A DNA stretch of 64,000 nt from Arenicella xantha (GTDB lineage: Bacteria > Pseudomonadota > Gammaproteobacteria > Arenicellales > Arenicellaceae): positions 1,038,206-1,102,205 of the forward strand of contig NZ_QNRT01000002.1 of the NCBI RefSeq assembly GCF_003315245.1. Reading direction: 5' to 3'. Below, piece by piece: positions 10,401 through 19,960 of the stretch. How positions within the stretch are numbered: the first letter of the stretch is position 1; each line of letters opens with the position of its first letter. The position numbers and the translations under genes were made by a program. A model generated the notes under the pieces. That model worked only from the letters and a program-made list of their open reading frames with translations. It did not search any database and was not told the origin of the DNA.

Positions 10401-11297
10401 CTATTCTTTAGTGTCGCGCGCGAGAGCCAAAGCTTCTGCCCGCTTCAGCAAACCAGCATCTCTGGCTTGCTTGGCTGATCCAAAATATTCCAATATAGCG
10501 GCTTGATCGGCACTCGCAACGTTATCGCGAATTGCCTCAATCTGTGCGCTAAAACCATCCAATGCCTTTAACACTTCGGCACGATTGGTAATACAAATGT
10601 CACGCCACATTTCCGCATTACTCGACGCAATACGAGTAAAATCATAAAAGCCCGCAGCAGCTAAATCGAATAGTCGCTCACGATCACTCTGATGACTCAA
10701 AAAATTAACTAAGCTAAATGCAATAACATGCGGCAAGTGACTCGTTTTAGCGAAAACGGCATCATGCTCCTGTAGACTCATGGCCAATACCATCGCGCCT
10801 ACTTTTTCCCACATCTGAGTGACCTTCGCCACCGCAGCCTGCGAAACTTCATCCGTTTCGGTAATGATTACATGCTTGTTTTTGAAAAGCCCGAGTTTCG
10901 ATGCCTCGACCCCAGAATTCTCACCACCTGCAATCGGGTGCGCTAACACGAACTGCGCCAACATTGACGGAACTTGCAGCTTAATGGCCTGATATAAATC
11001 AGTTTTAACGCTGCCCACGTCGGTCACGATCGCCTGCTTAGGGAGTCGACCTTCCATCTGCTTTAGTATTGATCCCATCGCTTGCATTGGGGTTGCTAAC
11101 ACAATTAGATCAGCAGCAACAATCGCCTCGTGCAGTGGCAACACCGCATCAACGATACCCTGCGACAAAGCCGTTTTCGCGGTCTCATCAGAGCGACAAA
11201 CTCCGACAACACGCTGCGCCAACGACAAAGCCTTTAGGTCGCGCGCCAATGACCCGCCCAATAGGCCGGTTCCAATAATCGTTACCTGATTAAACAT
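10401..11297 (-). CDS. tyrA: Prephenate dehydrogenase
   Basis: 298 aa from ATG 11297; an upstream TTG at 11333 is possible but would overlap pheA by 29 nt. It oxidises prephenate to 4-hydroxyphenylpyruvate on the tyrosine branch. The NAD-binding Rossmann motif IIGTGLLGGSLARDLK is at the N-terminus. The HPIAGGENSGVEAS motif carries the catalytic His, and a mostly helical C-terminal dimer domain follows (DFTRIASSNAEMWRDI). The ATG is 7 nt after the pheA stop codon. No chorismate mutase domain is attached; that activity is in PheA. Confidence 0.94.
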   Translation of the reverse strand: MFNQVTIIGTGLLGGSLARDLKALSLAQRVVGVCRSDETAKTALSQGIVDAVLPLHEAIVAADLIVLATPMQAMGSILKQMEGRLPKQAIVTDVGSVKTDLYQAIKLQVPSMLAQFVLAHPIAGGENSGVEASKLGLFKNKHVIITETDEVSQAAVAKVTQMWEKVGAMVLAMSLQEHDAVFAKTSHLPHVIAFSLVNFLSHQSDRERLFDLAAAGFYDFTRIASSNAEMWRDICITNRAEVLKALDGFSAQIEAIRDNVASADQAAILEYFGSAKQARDAGLLKRAEALALARDTKE

Positions 11298-11304
11298 TGT
11301 ATCG

Positions 11305-12426
11305 TTATAAAACGCCGACGGGGTAAGAGCCAATCAACTTGAAGTAGGCAGACTTAGCTTGCAACTCATCTAAGGCATTCTGCACATTCGAGTCATCGAT
11401 ATGACCGATTAAGTCGATAAAGAACACGTACTCCCAATTAGTTTGTCGACTAGGTCTAGATTCAATTCGACTCATATCAACGCCAGCATCATACAGCGGC
11501 TTCAACAACTCAAACAAGCTGCCCACTTTATTCGGCGCGGAGACCATAATGGTGGTCTTATCTTCACCGCTAGCCGCATAGCTATTGGTGCCGATAATCA
11601 AAAATCGTGTTGTATTATTGCGCTCATCTTCGATGCCAGACGCTAAAATATTGATCCGATACAATCGCCCCGCGATGTCACTCGCGATGGCCGCGACCGA
11701 GTCATCTTTTGACGCAATAATGGCCGCCTCAGCATTACTACTCGCGGTTAATACTTCAGCATTCGGAAGATAGCGCTCTAACCATTGCCGACATTGCGCT
11801 AACGCCTGCGGATGAGCATACACCTTCTTAACATTAGTCAATCCATCGGCATTACTTAACAACTGGTGGCTAATCGGCAACTGCACTTCACCACACACTT
11901 TCAAGTTAGACGACGAAAAACAGTCCAAGGTATGGGTAATAACGCCTTCGGTTGAATTCTCTACCGGCACAACTCCGAAATGCGCTTTGCGTTGTTCGAC
12001 GACCCGAAACACATCCGAAATCGTCTTCACATCCAAATTACGCACCGCTTGACCAAAATGCTTAACCACCGCGGCTTGGGTATAGGTACCGGCGGGGCCT
12101 AAATAAGCTACCGTCATAGGCATCTCTGCGGCCAACGAGGTCGACATGATTTCACGCATCAAGCGCACCATCTCGTCGTCAGAGACTAACCCCTTAAGCT
12201 CTTCACGTAATGCCGCGTTGCGCTCGCGAACTCGCCGCAATACCTGAGCTTCGCGCTCAGGACGATAAAACGAAGCGTCGGCGTCACTCGCCGTTTTAGC
12301 TTTCGCAATATCAGCAGCCACCAATACGCGCTGCTGAATTAAACGGAGTATTTTTTGATCACAAGCATCAATCTTGGATCGAAGCTCGAGTAACTCCTCG
12401 GAATCTATTTGCGTCTTGTCGCCCAT
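11305..12426 (-). CDS. pheA: Bifunctional chorismate mutase / prephenate dehydratase
   Basis: 373 aa, three modules. An AroQ-type chorismate mutase helix bundle covers about residues 8-95 (LRSKIDACDQKILRLIQQR). A prephenate dehydratase follows from MTVAYLGPAGTYTQAA, with the catalytic Thr in NNTTRF, up to about residue 280. A C-terminal ACT domain carries ESRPSR, the phenylalanine-sensing motif, so feedback inhibition by Phe is expected. It is 16 nt downstream of serA and just before tyrA, one polycistron for Phe and Tyr synthesis. Confidence 0.96.
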   Translation of the reverse strand: MGDKTQIDSEELLELRSKIDACDQKILRLIQQRVLVAADIAKAKTASDADASFYRPEREAQVLRRVRERNAALREELKGLVSDDEMVRLMREIMSTSLAAEMPMTVAYLGPAGTYTQAAVVKHFGQAVRNLDVKTISDVFRVVEQRKAHFGVVPVENSTEGVITHTLDCFSSSNLKVCGEVQLPISHQLLSNADGLTNVKKVYAHPQALAQCRQWLERYLPNAEVLTASSNAEAAIIASKDDSVAAIASDIAGRLYRINILASGIEDERNNTTRFLIIGTNSYAASGEDKTTIMVSAPNKVGSLFELLKPLYDAGVDMSRIESRPSRQTNWEYVFFIDLIGHIDDSNVQNALDELQAKSAYFKLIGSYPVGVL

Positions 12427-12442
12427 TAAGTAGGTCGCCCGC

Positions 12443-13612
12443 CTAAGGCTGGATCACGCGCGCAATCATCACGCCGTTAAGTTGCTTAATAGTCTCGATT
12501 ACCGAACTTGGTATCGAGCTGTCTACATCAACAATAGTGTAAGCAACATCGCCACGTGATTGGTTAATCATGTCGTTAATATTAAGGTTGGCATCGGCTA
12601 AAATCGTGGAAATCTGCCCGACCATATTCGGCACATTGGCATTACATACTACCAAGCGGTAGTCGGTATTGCGCGACATCGACACATTGGGAAAATTCAC
12701 TGAATTAACTATGTTACCGGTTTCAAGATACTCGCGCACTTGGTCAGCAACCATAACCGCACAATTATCTTCGGCTTCTCCAGTTGACGCGCCCAGATGT
12801 GGCAAACCAAGAACCGCAGGTGTTTGCTTAGTGCGGTTATTCGGAAAATCGGTGACGTAACAGGCTAATTTACCTGCATCAATGGCATCACAAACCGCCT
12901 CGTCATTAATAATGCCGCCGCGCGCTAAATTGATTACAGTCGCCGTGGGCTTCATTTGAGAGACGTTATCAGCGTTGATCAAATCTCTGGTGGCATCAAT
13001 CAACGGTACATGTACCGTTAGGAAGTCCACTTTCGACAACATTTCTTCGACGCTACCGGCACGGCCGATTCGAGCTGAAAGCTGCCATGCGCCATCGACC
13101 GTTAAACCTGGGTCGAAACCAATAACATTCATACCCAAATCCACACAGGTATTCGCCACCATCCGGCCAATCGCGCCTAGACCTACCACACCAATGGTGC
13201 GACCAGGCAGTTCGAAACCGGCGTACTTCTTTTTACCCGCTTCAACCAATTTTGATAACTCAGCATCGTCGCCACTCAAGCCTTCGGTGTATTTAATGGC
13301 TTCGCTGATATTACGTGCCGCAATAAACAAAGAAGCTACCACCAGCTCTTTAACTGCATTGGCATTCGCGCCCGGCGCATTAAACACCGGAATACCCGCC
13401 GCGCTCATTTTGTCGAGGGGAATATTATTCACGCCGGCACCAGCACGACCAACCGCCTTTAACGACGCCGGAATCTCCATATCGTGCATTTTGAATGATC
13501 GCAAAATAATCGCGTCAGGAGTGGCTTCGGAATCTGTGACCGAATAGTCGCTAGCCGGCAACCGGTCAAGACCAACCTGTGAAATATTATTTAGAGTAAG
13601 AATTTTGTACAT
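12443..13612 (-). CDS. serA: D-3-phosphoglycerate dehydrogenase with ACT domain
   Basis: 389 aa, the short SerA form. It catalyses the first step of serine synthesis. The Rossmann fold GVVGLGAIGRMVANTC binds NAD. The 2-hydroxyacid dehydrogenase catalytic Arg lies in NLARGGIINDEAV and the catalytic His in LPHLGAS. Residues about 318-389 form an ACT regulatory domain (PNMVGQISTILADANLNI), suggesting serine control. The gene lies between serC and pheA, where Pseudomonas has none; a 9-bp hairpin occupies the leader upstream. Confidence 0.94.
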   Translation of the reverse strand: MYKILTLNNISQVGLDRLPASDYSVTDSEATPDAIILRSFKMHDMEIPASLKAVGRAGAGVNNIPLDKMSAAGIPVFNAPGANANAVKELVVASLFIAARNISEAIKYTEGLSGDDAELSKLVEAGKKKYAGFELPGRTIGVVGLGAIGRMVANTCVDLGMNVIGFDPGLTVDGAWQLSARIGRAGSVEEMLSKVDFLTVHVPLIDATRDLINADNVSQMKPTATVINLARGGIINDEAVCDAIDAGKLACYVTDFPNNRTKQTPAVLGLPHLGASTGEAEDNCAVMVADQVREYLETGNIVNSVNFPNVSMSRNTDYRLVVCNANVPNMVGQISTILADANLNINDMINQSRGDVAYTIVDVDSSIPSSVIETIKQLNGVMIARVIQP

Positions 13613-13636
13613 TACGTTTGCCTGCTTATAAAGCTG

Positions 13637-13661
13637 ATCGCCGAAATCAATGTTCGGCGAT
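13637..13661 (-). promoter_or_regulatory. Hairpin in the serC-serA spacer
   Basis: ATCGCCGAA (13637-13645) and TTCGGCGAT (13653-13661) form a perfect 9-bp stem with a 7-nt loop, about 24 nt before the serA start. There is no T tract on either side, so it is not a classical terminator. It could be an mRNA stability or processing element tuning serA against serC. Function is inferred. Confidence 0.5.
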
Positions 13662-13707
13662 TATATGTTTGGTTATTAGTTCGTTGCGTCTAATGATAAC
13701 GAGGTGA

Positions 13708-14790
13708 CTAGCGATGCTTGGCTTTAAATTGATCCATAAAATCAAGCAAGGAATCAATGCCGGCCATTGGCATAGCGTTGTAGATACTGGCGCGCATACC
13801 ACCGACAGAGCGATGGCCCTTAAGTGCATGCAGACCAGCATCATGCGACCCAGCCAAGAACTCGGCATCTAGATCACTATTCGCCAAAATAAAGGGAACA
13901 TTCATCCACGAACGACTGTCGACAGCCACTGGGTTGGTGTAAAAACCATCGGACCCATCAATATAGCTGTACAGCTTCTCGGCTTTCGCACGATTAACTT
14001 CAGCCACCGCCTCAACGCCACCATTTGATTTAAGCCAAGCAAACACTTTACCCGCCAAATACCAAGCAAAAGTCGGCGGCGTATTGTTCATGCTATCGCT
14101 TTCAGCCATAACCTGATAATCCATCAAACGCGGAGCATCATCAGGAAAGTGTCCGATTAAGTCGTCTCTAACAATGACAATCGTTAAGCCAGCTGGGCCA
14201 ATATTTTTCTGTGCGCCGGCATAAATGATGCCATATTTGGCCACGTCGATCGGGCGCGACAGTATGGTGGAAGACAGATCGGCACAGATCGGCACATTCA
14301 CGTCAGGCAGCCAATCAAATTCGACACCAGCAATCGTTTCATTCGGAGTGATATGCAAATACGCCGAGTCATCACTCAGCGCCCAAGACGACTCTGCTGG
14401 CACATGCTTATAACCTTCTTCAGAGGTATCACACACCACATTCACGTCAATAAAGCGCTTAGCGTCGGCAATCGCCTTTTTACTCCAATGACCGGTATGC
14501 GCATAATCAGCCGAACCACCTAAGTGCTTCAAATTCAAAGGAATTGCGGAGAATTGCGAGGTTGCTCCGCCCTGCAAAAACAATACTTTGTAGTTGTCAG
14601 GAATGTGCATTAGGTCGCGAAGGTCTTGCTCAGCCTGTGCCGCTGCTTGCATAAACGGCGCACCGCGATGCGAAACTTCCATCACTGACGCACCGGTACC
14701 GTTCCACTCCAACATCTCAGATTGCACTTGCTCAAGCACGGCGAGAGGTAGCGCGGCTGGACCCGCACTGAAATTAAAAATACGACTCAT
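13708..14790 (-). CDS. serC: Phosphoserine aminotransferase
   Basis: 360 aa, the usual length. A PLP enzyme that converts 3-phosphohydroxypyruvate to phosphoserine, and also acts in pyridoxine synthesis. It starts [19 protein letters not shown], the family N-terminus, has [17 protein letters not shown] in the cofactor-binding region and the PLP lysine in [12 protein letters not shown]. The C-terminus carries [12 protein letters not shown]. It is the first gene of the serC-serA-pheA-tyrA-aroA-cmk-rpsA run; an 18-bp palindrome lies in its promoter region. Confidence 0.96.
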   Translation of the reverse strand: MSRIFNFSAGPAALPLAVLEQVQSEMLEWNGTGASVMEVSHRGAPFMQAAAQAEQDLRDLMHIPDNYKVLFLQGGATSQFSAIPLNLKHLGGSADYAHTGHWSKKAIADAKRFIDVNVVCDTSEEGYKHVPAESSWALSDDSAYLHITPNETIAGVEFDWLPDVNVPICADLSSTILSRPIDVAKYGIIYAGAQKNIGPAGLTIVIVRDDLIGHFPDDAPRLMDYQVMAESDSMNNTPPTFAWYLAGKVFAWLKSNGGVEAVAEVNRAKAEKLYSYIDGSDGFYTNPVAVDSRSWMNVPFILANSDLDAEFLAGSHDAGLHALKGHRSVGGMRASIYNAMPMAGIDSLLDFMDQFKAKHR

Positions 14791-15213
14791 TATAAGTCTC
14801 CAAGAAAGTTTAAAATCTTGTCTTGCGATCAGTCACAATAAACCAATATTGAGCTTCATTCGCTGAGCCCCGCATAGCTTCTAGTTACTAGTAACTAGTT
14901 TTTATACTTACGAGCCGTTATTAGCTTGAGACAGAATTGAAGCACTGTCCAGAGGCTGTTTAGGTAGGGTATTTTACACAAGGCTGAGCCAAATCCATAT
15001 GACTAGTTTGGTAATTCACGATATTTTGTTGATCAATGAGCAACACGACTCTTCGAGCACGCCGCAAGTGGCCAAGTTTTAGCGATTAAGCTGAAACAGC
15101 TAAGCCTAAATAACATAGACAAGTACGACGAATGAGCGGCTCCAGTCGAGCCGCACAATAAGGTCAGCAAACTATCCATTGGGCCACCGAGCAAAGCTCA
15201 GCAGCCACCAGGC
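14791..15213. other. Intergenic region between the M35 peptidase gene and serC
   Basis: 423 bp without a supportable gene. It holds the serC promoter region with its palindrome (14881-14906). It also holds a 7-bp perfect hairpin GCGGCTC/GAGCCGC (15136-15142 with 15148-15154) about 60 bp past the stop codon of the peptidase gene, without a following T run. Nothing else is seen. Confidence 0.6.
14881..14906 (-). promoter_or_regulatory. Palindromic site overlapping the probable serC promoter
   Basis: CTAGTTACTAGTAACTAG (14881-14898) is a perfect 18-bp palindrome containing three CTAG tetramers. On the minus strand it lies 2 nt downstream of a -10-like TATAAA (14901-14906); the -35 match is weak. 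This is where a repressor operator would overlap the transcription start of serC. The regulator is not identifiable. Confidence 0.45.
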
Positions 15214-16338
15214 TTAGTCATCAAACAGCAGAAGCTGAAGAATTTGAATTATAAATGGTTTGGGTTCTGGTTCCGGTTCTGGCTCGGTTGACATATCTAA
15301 ACTCGGCGTGTTTTCCGCAAAATATTCATGACTGTCGGCATTGGTGATCGCATCATTCGGATTACTGTTCGCGAGACTGCGGGCGCCAGATTGCCCATAA
15401 ACCACATCATCCGTACCAGCGACAATGGTAAAATGACTTACCTCGTGAATGATGGTGCCAGCTTTAGAGTCGGTACCAGTCTGCGGAACTTGCCAAAATA
15501 CTGAACCCAAATAGATTTTGTATGGGTCATTTATATAAACATATGCAAAAAATGGACTGGTATCGTCACAAATAAAGGTGATCTGACGGGTACTCAAGGC
15601 TGAGTAGATACGATCAAAATTACGCTGCACTCGGTCCCAACGGCTTTCACTGTAAGCACCAAACCACTCACGGTATCGACGCGCATCACCACGTACAGAC
15701 ACTGGGTTATTGCGCAAATCTTCACTGGCAGTACGCGCCAAACGCTCGGCTGAGCCTAATGCCGCATCAATTTGGCTTGGTCGATCACCAAAACAACCAG
15801 AGAACGCGGGAGTTTGCTTGAACCGAATTGCTCTATCACTGGTGAGCACGATCGTTACTTGAGGTGCCTTCTGGCTGCCTGAGGTGACAGCGCCGCCTTT
15901 CACCGACACCAAATAATCACCTTTATAACTAAGCGAATAGCCTGTAGACAGGTCAACGGTAGCGGACACGCTAGCGCCAGGGTAAACAGTTACATAATCA
16001 GCATCCGTGGGCGGATAACGTTTGTAGTGACGCCCTGAATACGGCACCACACTGCCTTCATGCACAATCCGAAGAAAATCTTCGTCGACCCGGCCGGCGA
16101 GCGCGGTCTCCCAAGTAAGCAACTTAATCGCTTCAGACGTAACATTGCGGTACGTCACCTTGACCATTACCGCATCATCTTTGCCGTATTTAGCCTGCAC
16201 AGTTTGCAGCGAAACCTCGATACCTGCTGGCAGTGAAGCGGCCGCGGACATTGAGACAACGCCGCACAATAATAACGACAGACAAACAACTTGAGTCGCA
16301 GTGCGAGTGCGGACAATCACCCGAAATAGATTTAACAC
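15214..16338 (-). CDS. Secreted M35-family (aspzincin) metallopeptidase
   Basis: 374 aa from a GTG at 16338, chosen because AAGGAG lies 6 nt upstream; a TTG at 16365 is less likely. A signal peptide is visible (VVCLSLLLCGVVSMSAAA). Residues about 35-140 are a beta-rich domain. The catalytic domain carries the zinc motif HEVSH (His298, Glu299, His302) and the aspzincin third-ligand motif GTDDVVYG (Asp311), then a conserved HEYFAENTPSL. The C-terminus has an EP/KP repeat and a hydrophobic end. This fits deuterolysin / peptidyl-Lys endopeptidase enzymes, which act outside the cell. It is 42 bp downstream of a lipoprotein related to its own N-terminal domain. Confidence 0.88.
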   Translation of the reverse strand: MLNLFRVIVRTRTATQVVCLSLLLCGVVSMSAAASLPAGIEVSLQTVQAKYGKDDAVMVKVTYRNVTSEAIKLLTWETALAGRVDEDFLRIVHEGSVVPYSGRHYKRYPPTDADYVTVYPGASVSATVDLSTGYSLSYKGDYLVSVKGGAVTSGSQKAPQVTIVLTSDRAIRFKQTPAFSGCFGDRPSQIDAALGSAERLARTASEDLRNNPVSVRGDARRYREWFGAYSESRWDRVQRNFDRIYSALSTRQITFICDDTSPFFAYVYINDPYKIYLGSVFWQVPQTGTDSKAGTIIHEVSHFTIVAGTDDVVYGQSGARSLANSNPNDAITNADSHEYFAENTPSLDMSTEPEPEPEPKPFIIQILQLLLFDD

Positions 16339-16380
16339 TAGAAGCTCCTTATTCGCGCCGCTCAATACAGCGCGACACCG

Positions 16381-16887
16381 TTAATCACAGACTGGAAACG
16401 CATCACCGGCGTCAAATTTGACAGGCACAAGCTCTAGATCGTGCGATGAATTATTTTGCAGTATATTTTTGTTTAGTATATCAACAACATAGTGCTGATT
16501 GCGACAAAACGCGTAAGCGCGAGTAATATCAAGCCGATTTTCAATGCTTTGCTGGTGAGCCAAGGTCAAATAGTCGCTATCAGTAGGCGCCATGCGCTTC
16601 ACCATCATGCCAATATAAGGTGAGCGCGCATTATCTGACCCAGCTTGAGTGACGCTTAAAAAGTCGCCAGTTACCGCCGAGTCAAACGGTGTATTCCATG
16701 GTAAGAAGGTAATTGATTGCCCGGCTTGATTCACCAACTCCGAAACAATAATAACCTGACCACTGGCAAGTGCCGGTTGGTCGACACGCATGGTTAATAA
16801 TAGCCCCGCTTCTGTCTTAGAATGACAAGCCATGAGCACTAACAGCGTCCAGCTTAAAACCAGCCATTGAAACCCTCGCTTTAACAT
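16381..16887 (-). CDS. Lipoprotein homologous to the N-terminal domain of the adjacent M35 peptidase
   Basis: 168 aa from ATG 16887, supported by GGAGG 8 nt upstream. A lipoprotein signal peptide ends at LVLMAC with Cys21 as the lipidated residue; the +2 residue His would allow outer-membrane sorting. The mature part matches the peptidase N-domain by eye: both have L-x-W-x-T, then a DFL, a Y-x-G, KR-x-x-PTD-x-DY-x-T, then a beta-rich tail. There is no HExxH motif. It precedes the peptidase gene by 42 bp and is probably cotranscribed. It may be an inhibitor, a folding helper or an immunity-like partner; this is inference. Confidence 0.8.
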   Translation of the reverse strand: MLKRGFQWLVLSWTLLVLMACHSKTEAGLLLTMRVDQPALASGQVIIVSELVNQAGQSITFLPWNTPFDSAVTGDFLSVTQAGSDNARSPYIGMMVKRMAPTDSDYLTLAHQQSIENRLDITRAYAFCRNQHYVVDILNKNILQNNSSHDLELVPVKFDAGDAFPVCD

Positions 16888-17043
16888 AAATGAAGCCTCC
16901 ATATCACCGGTTATATCAGCAAGCAACACTAAACGAGGATAGCCAGATTTACCAAGCCAGCTACCCCACTCAACCTAAACGTAGACTAGCCAAACAATCG
17001 GCATCACCAAACCATCATGATGCCGATTTCACTGTGCGGCTAT

Positions 17044-17139
17044 TTATTCCGTATCTTCGTTATTCCGTATCTTCGTTATTCCGTATCTTCGTTATTCCGT
17101 ATCTTCGTTATTCCGTATCTTTCTTATTCCGTATCTTCG
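17044..17139. repeat. 16-bp minisatellite grown from the gyrA 3' end
   Basis: Six consecutive 16-bp copies of TTATTCCGTATCTTCG start at 17044, 17060, 17076, 17092, 17108 and 17124. The fifth differs at its last two bases. The copy at 17124-17139 is the end of gyrA itself (codons for E-D-T-E-stop), so five extra copies lie in the 3' untranslated region. As 16 is not a multiple of three, copy number changes do not alter the protein as long as the first stop codon stays intact. Confidence 0.95.
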
Positions 17140-19796
17140 GCATCTGACTCTGAGTCAGCATCGACAGCCGCGTCGCTCGGCTCACTAGCCTCAGGTTCAA
17201 CACCATCTACTAGCGCTTCAACATCACCGTCAAGCATAGCAACATCTTCTTCCTCTTCGGATTCGGCGACCTTCTGAACACTAATCAGCTTCTCTCCAGT
17301 CGACACACCAATGACTTTCACGCCTTGAGTATTACGACCGATCACCGAAACCTCAGCAACGCGAGTCCTCACCAAAGTGCCACCATTGGTGATCAGCATG
17401 GCTTCGTCGTGCTCTTCAACCAAAACAGCACCAATAGCATTACCATTGCGCTCGCTAGTTTGAATAGAGATTACACCTTGACCACCACGACCCTGAAGAT
17501 TGTATTCTGCCAACGAAGTACGCTTACCATAACCGTTTTCAGTTAATGTCAGCACCGCTGAATCAGCATCGGCTGCATCACAAATAATCATCGCGTTCAC
17601 TAGGTGGTCGGCGGCTAATTTAATACCTCGGACTCCCCGTGCGGTGCGGCCCATACGTCGCACATCATGCTCATCAAAACGAATTGCCTTACCGGATGTG
17701 GTAAACAACATTACTTCTTGAGCACCATTAGTGACACCAACGCCAACCAACGAATTACCTTCAACCAAGTCGAGTGCAATAATGCCGTTTGAACGCGGGC
17801 GCGAGAAATCCATCAAGGACGTCTTCTTAACCGTACCATCACTGGTGGCCATAAATACATGCTGACCTTCGGTAAATTCTTTAACCGGCAGAATCGCAGT
17901 AATATGCTCATCGCTATCTAGTGGCAACAAGTTAACAATCGGCTTACCACGCGCATTGCGCCCGGCTTGCGGCAGTTCATACACTTTTAGCCAGTAAACT
18001 TTACCCTTATCTGAGAAGCACAGAACCGTATCGTGCGAGTTGGCCACAAACATGCGCTCAACAAAGTCTTCATCTTTGGTTTTGGTGGCGCTCTTACCCT
18101 TGCCGCCACGTCGCTGGGCACGATAATCACTTAACGGCTGCGACTTAGCGTAGCCTTCATGCGACAACGTTACGACCAAGTCTTCCTCAGCGATCATGTC
18201 CTCAAGCGTTAGGTCGAGCTTTTGGTCAAGTATTTCAGTACGACGCTGATCGCCATACTCTTCTCTGATTGCCACCAACTCTTCACGAATCACTTCCATC
18301 AAGCGGCCGACGTTTTCCAGAATATTAATAAATTCAGCGATCTTTTCGAGCACTTCAGCGTACTCTTCACGAATCTTGTCTTGCTCAAGGCCAGTTAAGC
18401 GATGTAAACGCAAATCAAGAATCGCTTGCGCCTGCTTCTCGGACAAGAAATACGCATCAGCATGTAAGCCTAGCGCTGGATCCAAGCCCTGTGGTTTGGA
18501 AGAAACGTCGCCAGCACGCGAGATCATGTCGGCAACCACGCCAGGCGCCCAACTCTGCGCCAACAACTGCTCTTTGGCCACTGCCGGACTGGCTGATTTC
18601 TTGATCAACTCGATCATTTCATCAATATTGCTCAAGGCAATCGCCAAACCTTCTAATGTGTGAGCACGAGCACGCGCTTTACGCAGGTTATAAATAGTAC
18701 GCCTTGTAACAACCTCACGACGATGCTTGATAAATTCTTCAAGCAACTCGCGCAAATTGAATAAGCGCGGCTGATTGTTCAGCAAGGCAACTGTATTAAT
18801 GCCGAATACGGTCTGCAGCTGGGTTTGTTGAAACAGCTTATTTAGAATAACCTCGGCCACTTCACCACGACGCACAGCGATAAACATGCGCATACCGCTC
18901 TTATCAGACTCGTCGCGTAACTCGGTGATGCCGTCAATCTTTTTGGTTTTAACCAGCTCAGCGATCTTCTCAAGCAAGCGTGCCTTATTCACCATGTAAG
19001 GCAACTCAGTCACAATAATAGACTGACGACCATTGGCTTCATTGGTTTCAATGTGCGTGCGTGCACGCATATAAATTTTGCCGCGACCCGTGCGATACGC
19101 ATCGCGAATACCGCTCGACCCGTTAATAAAACCGGAGGTCGGGAAGTCTGGGCCGGGAATGTGCTCCATTAATTCGTCGATCGTAATGTCTTCATTATCG
19201 ATCATAGCCACACAGCCGTTAATGACTTCAGTCAAATTATGCGGTGGAATATTGGTCGCCATACCAACAGCGATACCCGATGAACCATTAACCAACAGCG
19301 TCGGAATCCGCGTCGGCATAACCGACGGTTGCATTTCGCTTTCGTCGTAGTTCGGGTAGAAATCAACGGTCTCCTTGTCGAGATCCGCCAAAATTTCATG
19401 CGCAATCTTTGACAAACGAATTTCGGTGTAACGCATTGCGGCTGGCGAATCGCCATCAACCGAACCAAAGTTACCTTGACCGTCGACCAAGGGGTAACGC
19501 ATAGAAAAATCTTGCGCTAACCGAACAATCGTATCGTAAACCGCAGTATCACCATGCGGATGGTATTTACCGATAACATCACCAACAATACGCGCCGATT
19601 TCTTATAGGGCTTATTGAAGTCATTGTTAAGCTGCGACATGGCGAATAGCGCACGTCGATGCACAGGTTTCAAACCATCACGAACATCTGGCAACGCACG
19701 CCCAACGATAACGCTCATAGCGTAATCTAGGTACGATTGCCGCATCTCCTGCTCGAGGTTAGCAGGGATGGTTTCTTTAGCAAATTGGTCGGTCAT
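17124..19796 (-). CDS. gyrA: DNA gyrase subunit A
   Basis: 890 aa. The ATP-dependent supercoiling enzyme subunit that cuts and rejoins DNA. It starts with the breakage-reunion domain ([21 protein letters not shown]); the quinolone-resistance region reads [12 protein letters not shown] and the catalytic Tyr is Tyr123 in [10 protein letters not shown]. The six-bladed C-terminal pinwheel contains the GyrA box QRRGGKG near residue 560. The last 40 residues are very acidic. Thr84 stands where E. coli has Ser83, as in wild-type Pseudomonas. It is upstream of the M35 pair and serC; the polysaccharide island begins beyond its promoter. Confidence 0.98.
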   Translation of the reverse strand: MTDQFAKETIPANLEQEMRQSYLDYAMSVIVGRALPDVRDGLKPVHRRALFAMSQLNNDFNKPYKKSARIVGDVIGKYHPHGDTAVYDTIVRLAQDFSMRYPLVDGQGNFGSVDGDSPAAMRYTEIRLSKIAHEILADLDKETVDFYPNYDESEMQPSVMPTRIPTLLVNGSSGIAVGMATNIPPHNLTEVINGCVAMIDNEDITIDELMEHIPGPDFPTSGFINGSSGIRDAYRTGRGKIYMRARTHIETNEANGRQSIIVTELPYMVNKARLLEKIAELVKTKKIDGITELRDESDKSGMRMFIAVRRGEVAEVILNKLFQQTQLQTVFGINTVALLNNQPRLFNLRELLEEFIKHRREVVTRRTIYNLRKARARAHTLEGLAIALSNIDEMIELIKKSASPAVAKEQLLAQSWAPGVVADMISRAGDVSSKPQGLDPALGLHADAYFLSEKQAQAILDLRLHRLTGLEQDKIREEYAEVLEKIAEFINILENVGRLMEVIREELVAIREEYGDQRRTEILDQKLDLTLEDMIAEEDLVVTLSHEGYAKSQPLSDYRAQRRGGKGKSATKTKDEDFVERMFVANSHDTVLCFSDKGKVYWLKVYELPQAGRNARGKPIVNLLPLDSDEHITAILPVKEFTEGQHVFMATSDGTVKKTSLMDFSRPRSNGIIALDLVEGNSLVGVGVTNGAQEVMLFTTSGKAIRFDEHDVRRMGRTARGVRGIKLAADHLVNAMIICDAADADSAVLTLTENGYGKRTSLAEYNLQGRGGQGVISIQTSERNGNAIGAVLVEEHDEAMLITNGGTLVRTRVAEVSVIGRNTQGVKVIGVSTGEKLISVQKVAESEEEEDVAMLDGDVEALVDGVEPEASEPSDAAVDADSESDAEDTE

Positions 19797-19831
19797 AATC
19801 GCGCTATTTATTTATAAAAAATAAGTAGTTG

Positions 19832-19837
19832 ATTATA
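19832..19837 (-). promoter_or_regulatory. Probable gyrA -10 element
   Basis: A consensus TATAAT on the minus strand 35 nt before the gyrA ATG would give a leader of about 29 nt. The -35 region at 17-bp spacing is poor, which is not unusual for supercoiling-sensitive gyrase promoters. Confidence 0.5.
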
Positions 19838-19960
19838 TCGAAAAACGCCACCTAATGCATTCATAAGTGGAGGCCGCACACAAATCAAAAACCACTTCTG
19901 CTATATATACCATCAAGCCATCGAACCCGCCGACAAAGCACTCACAATCGAGGCATTAAT

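Noticed and set aside
12975-13547. 190-aa open frame on the plus strand
   Set aside because: It is antisense to serA, with no motif or ribosome binding site; the serA protein clearly explains the sequence.
15270-15300. EP-repeat at the peptidase C-terminus as a separate repeat element
   Set aside because: A short in-frame low-complexity run within the coding sequence, not a DNA repeat element.
17044-17139. Possible CRISPR or rho-independent structure
   Set aside because: The units are contiguous 16-mers without spacers and do not form a stable stem; they are copies of the gyrA end.
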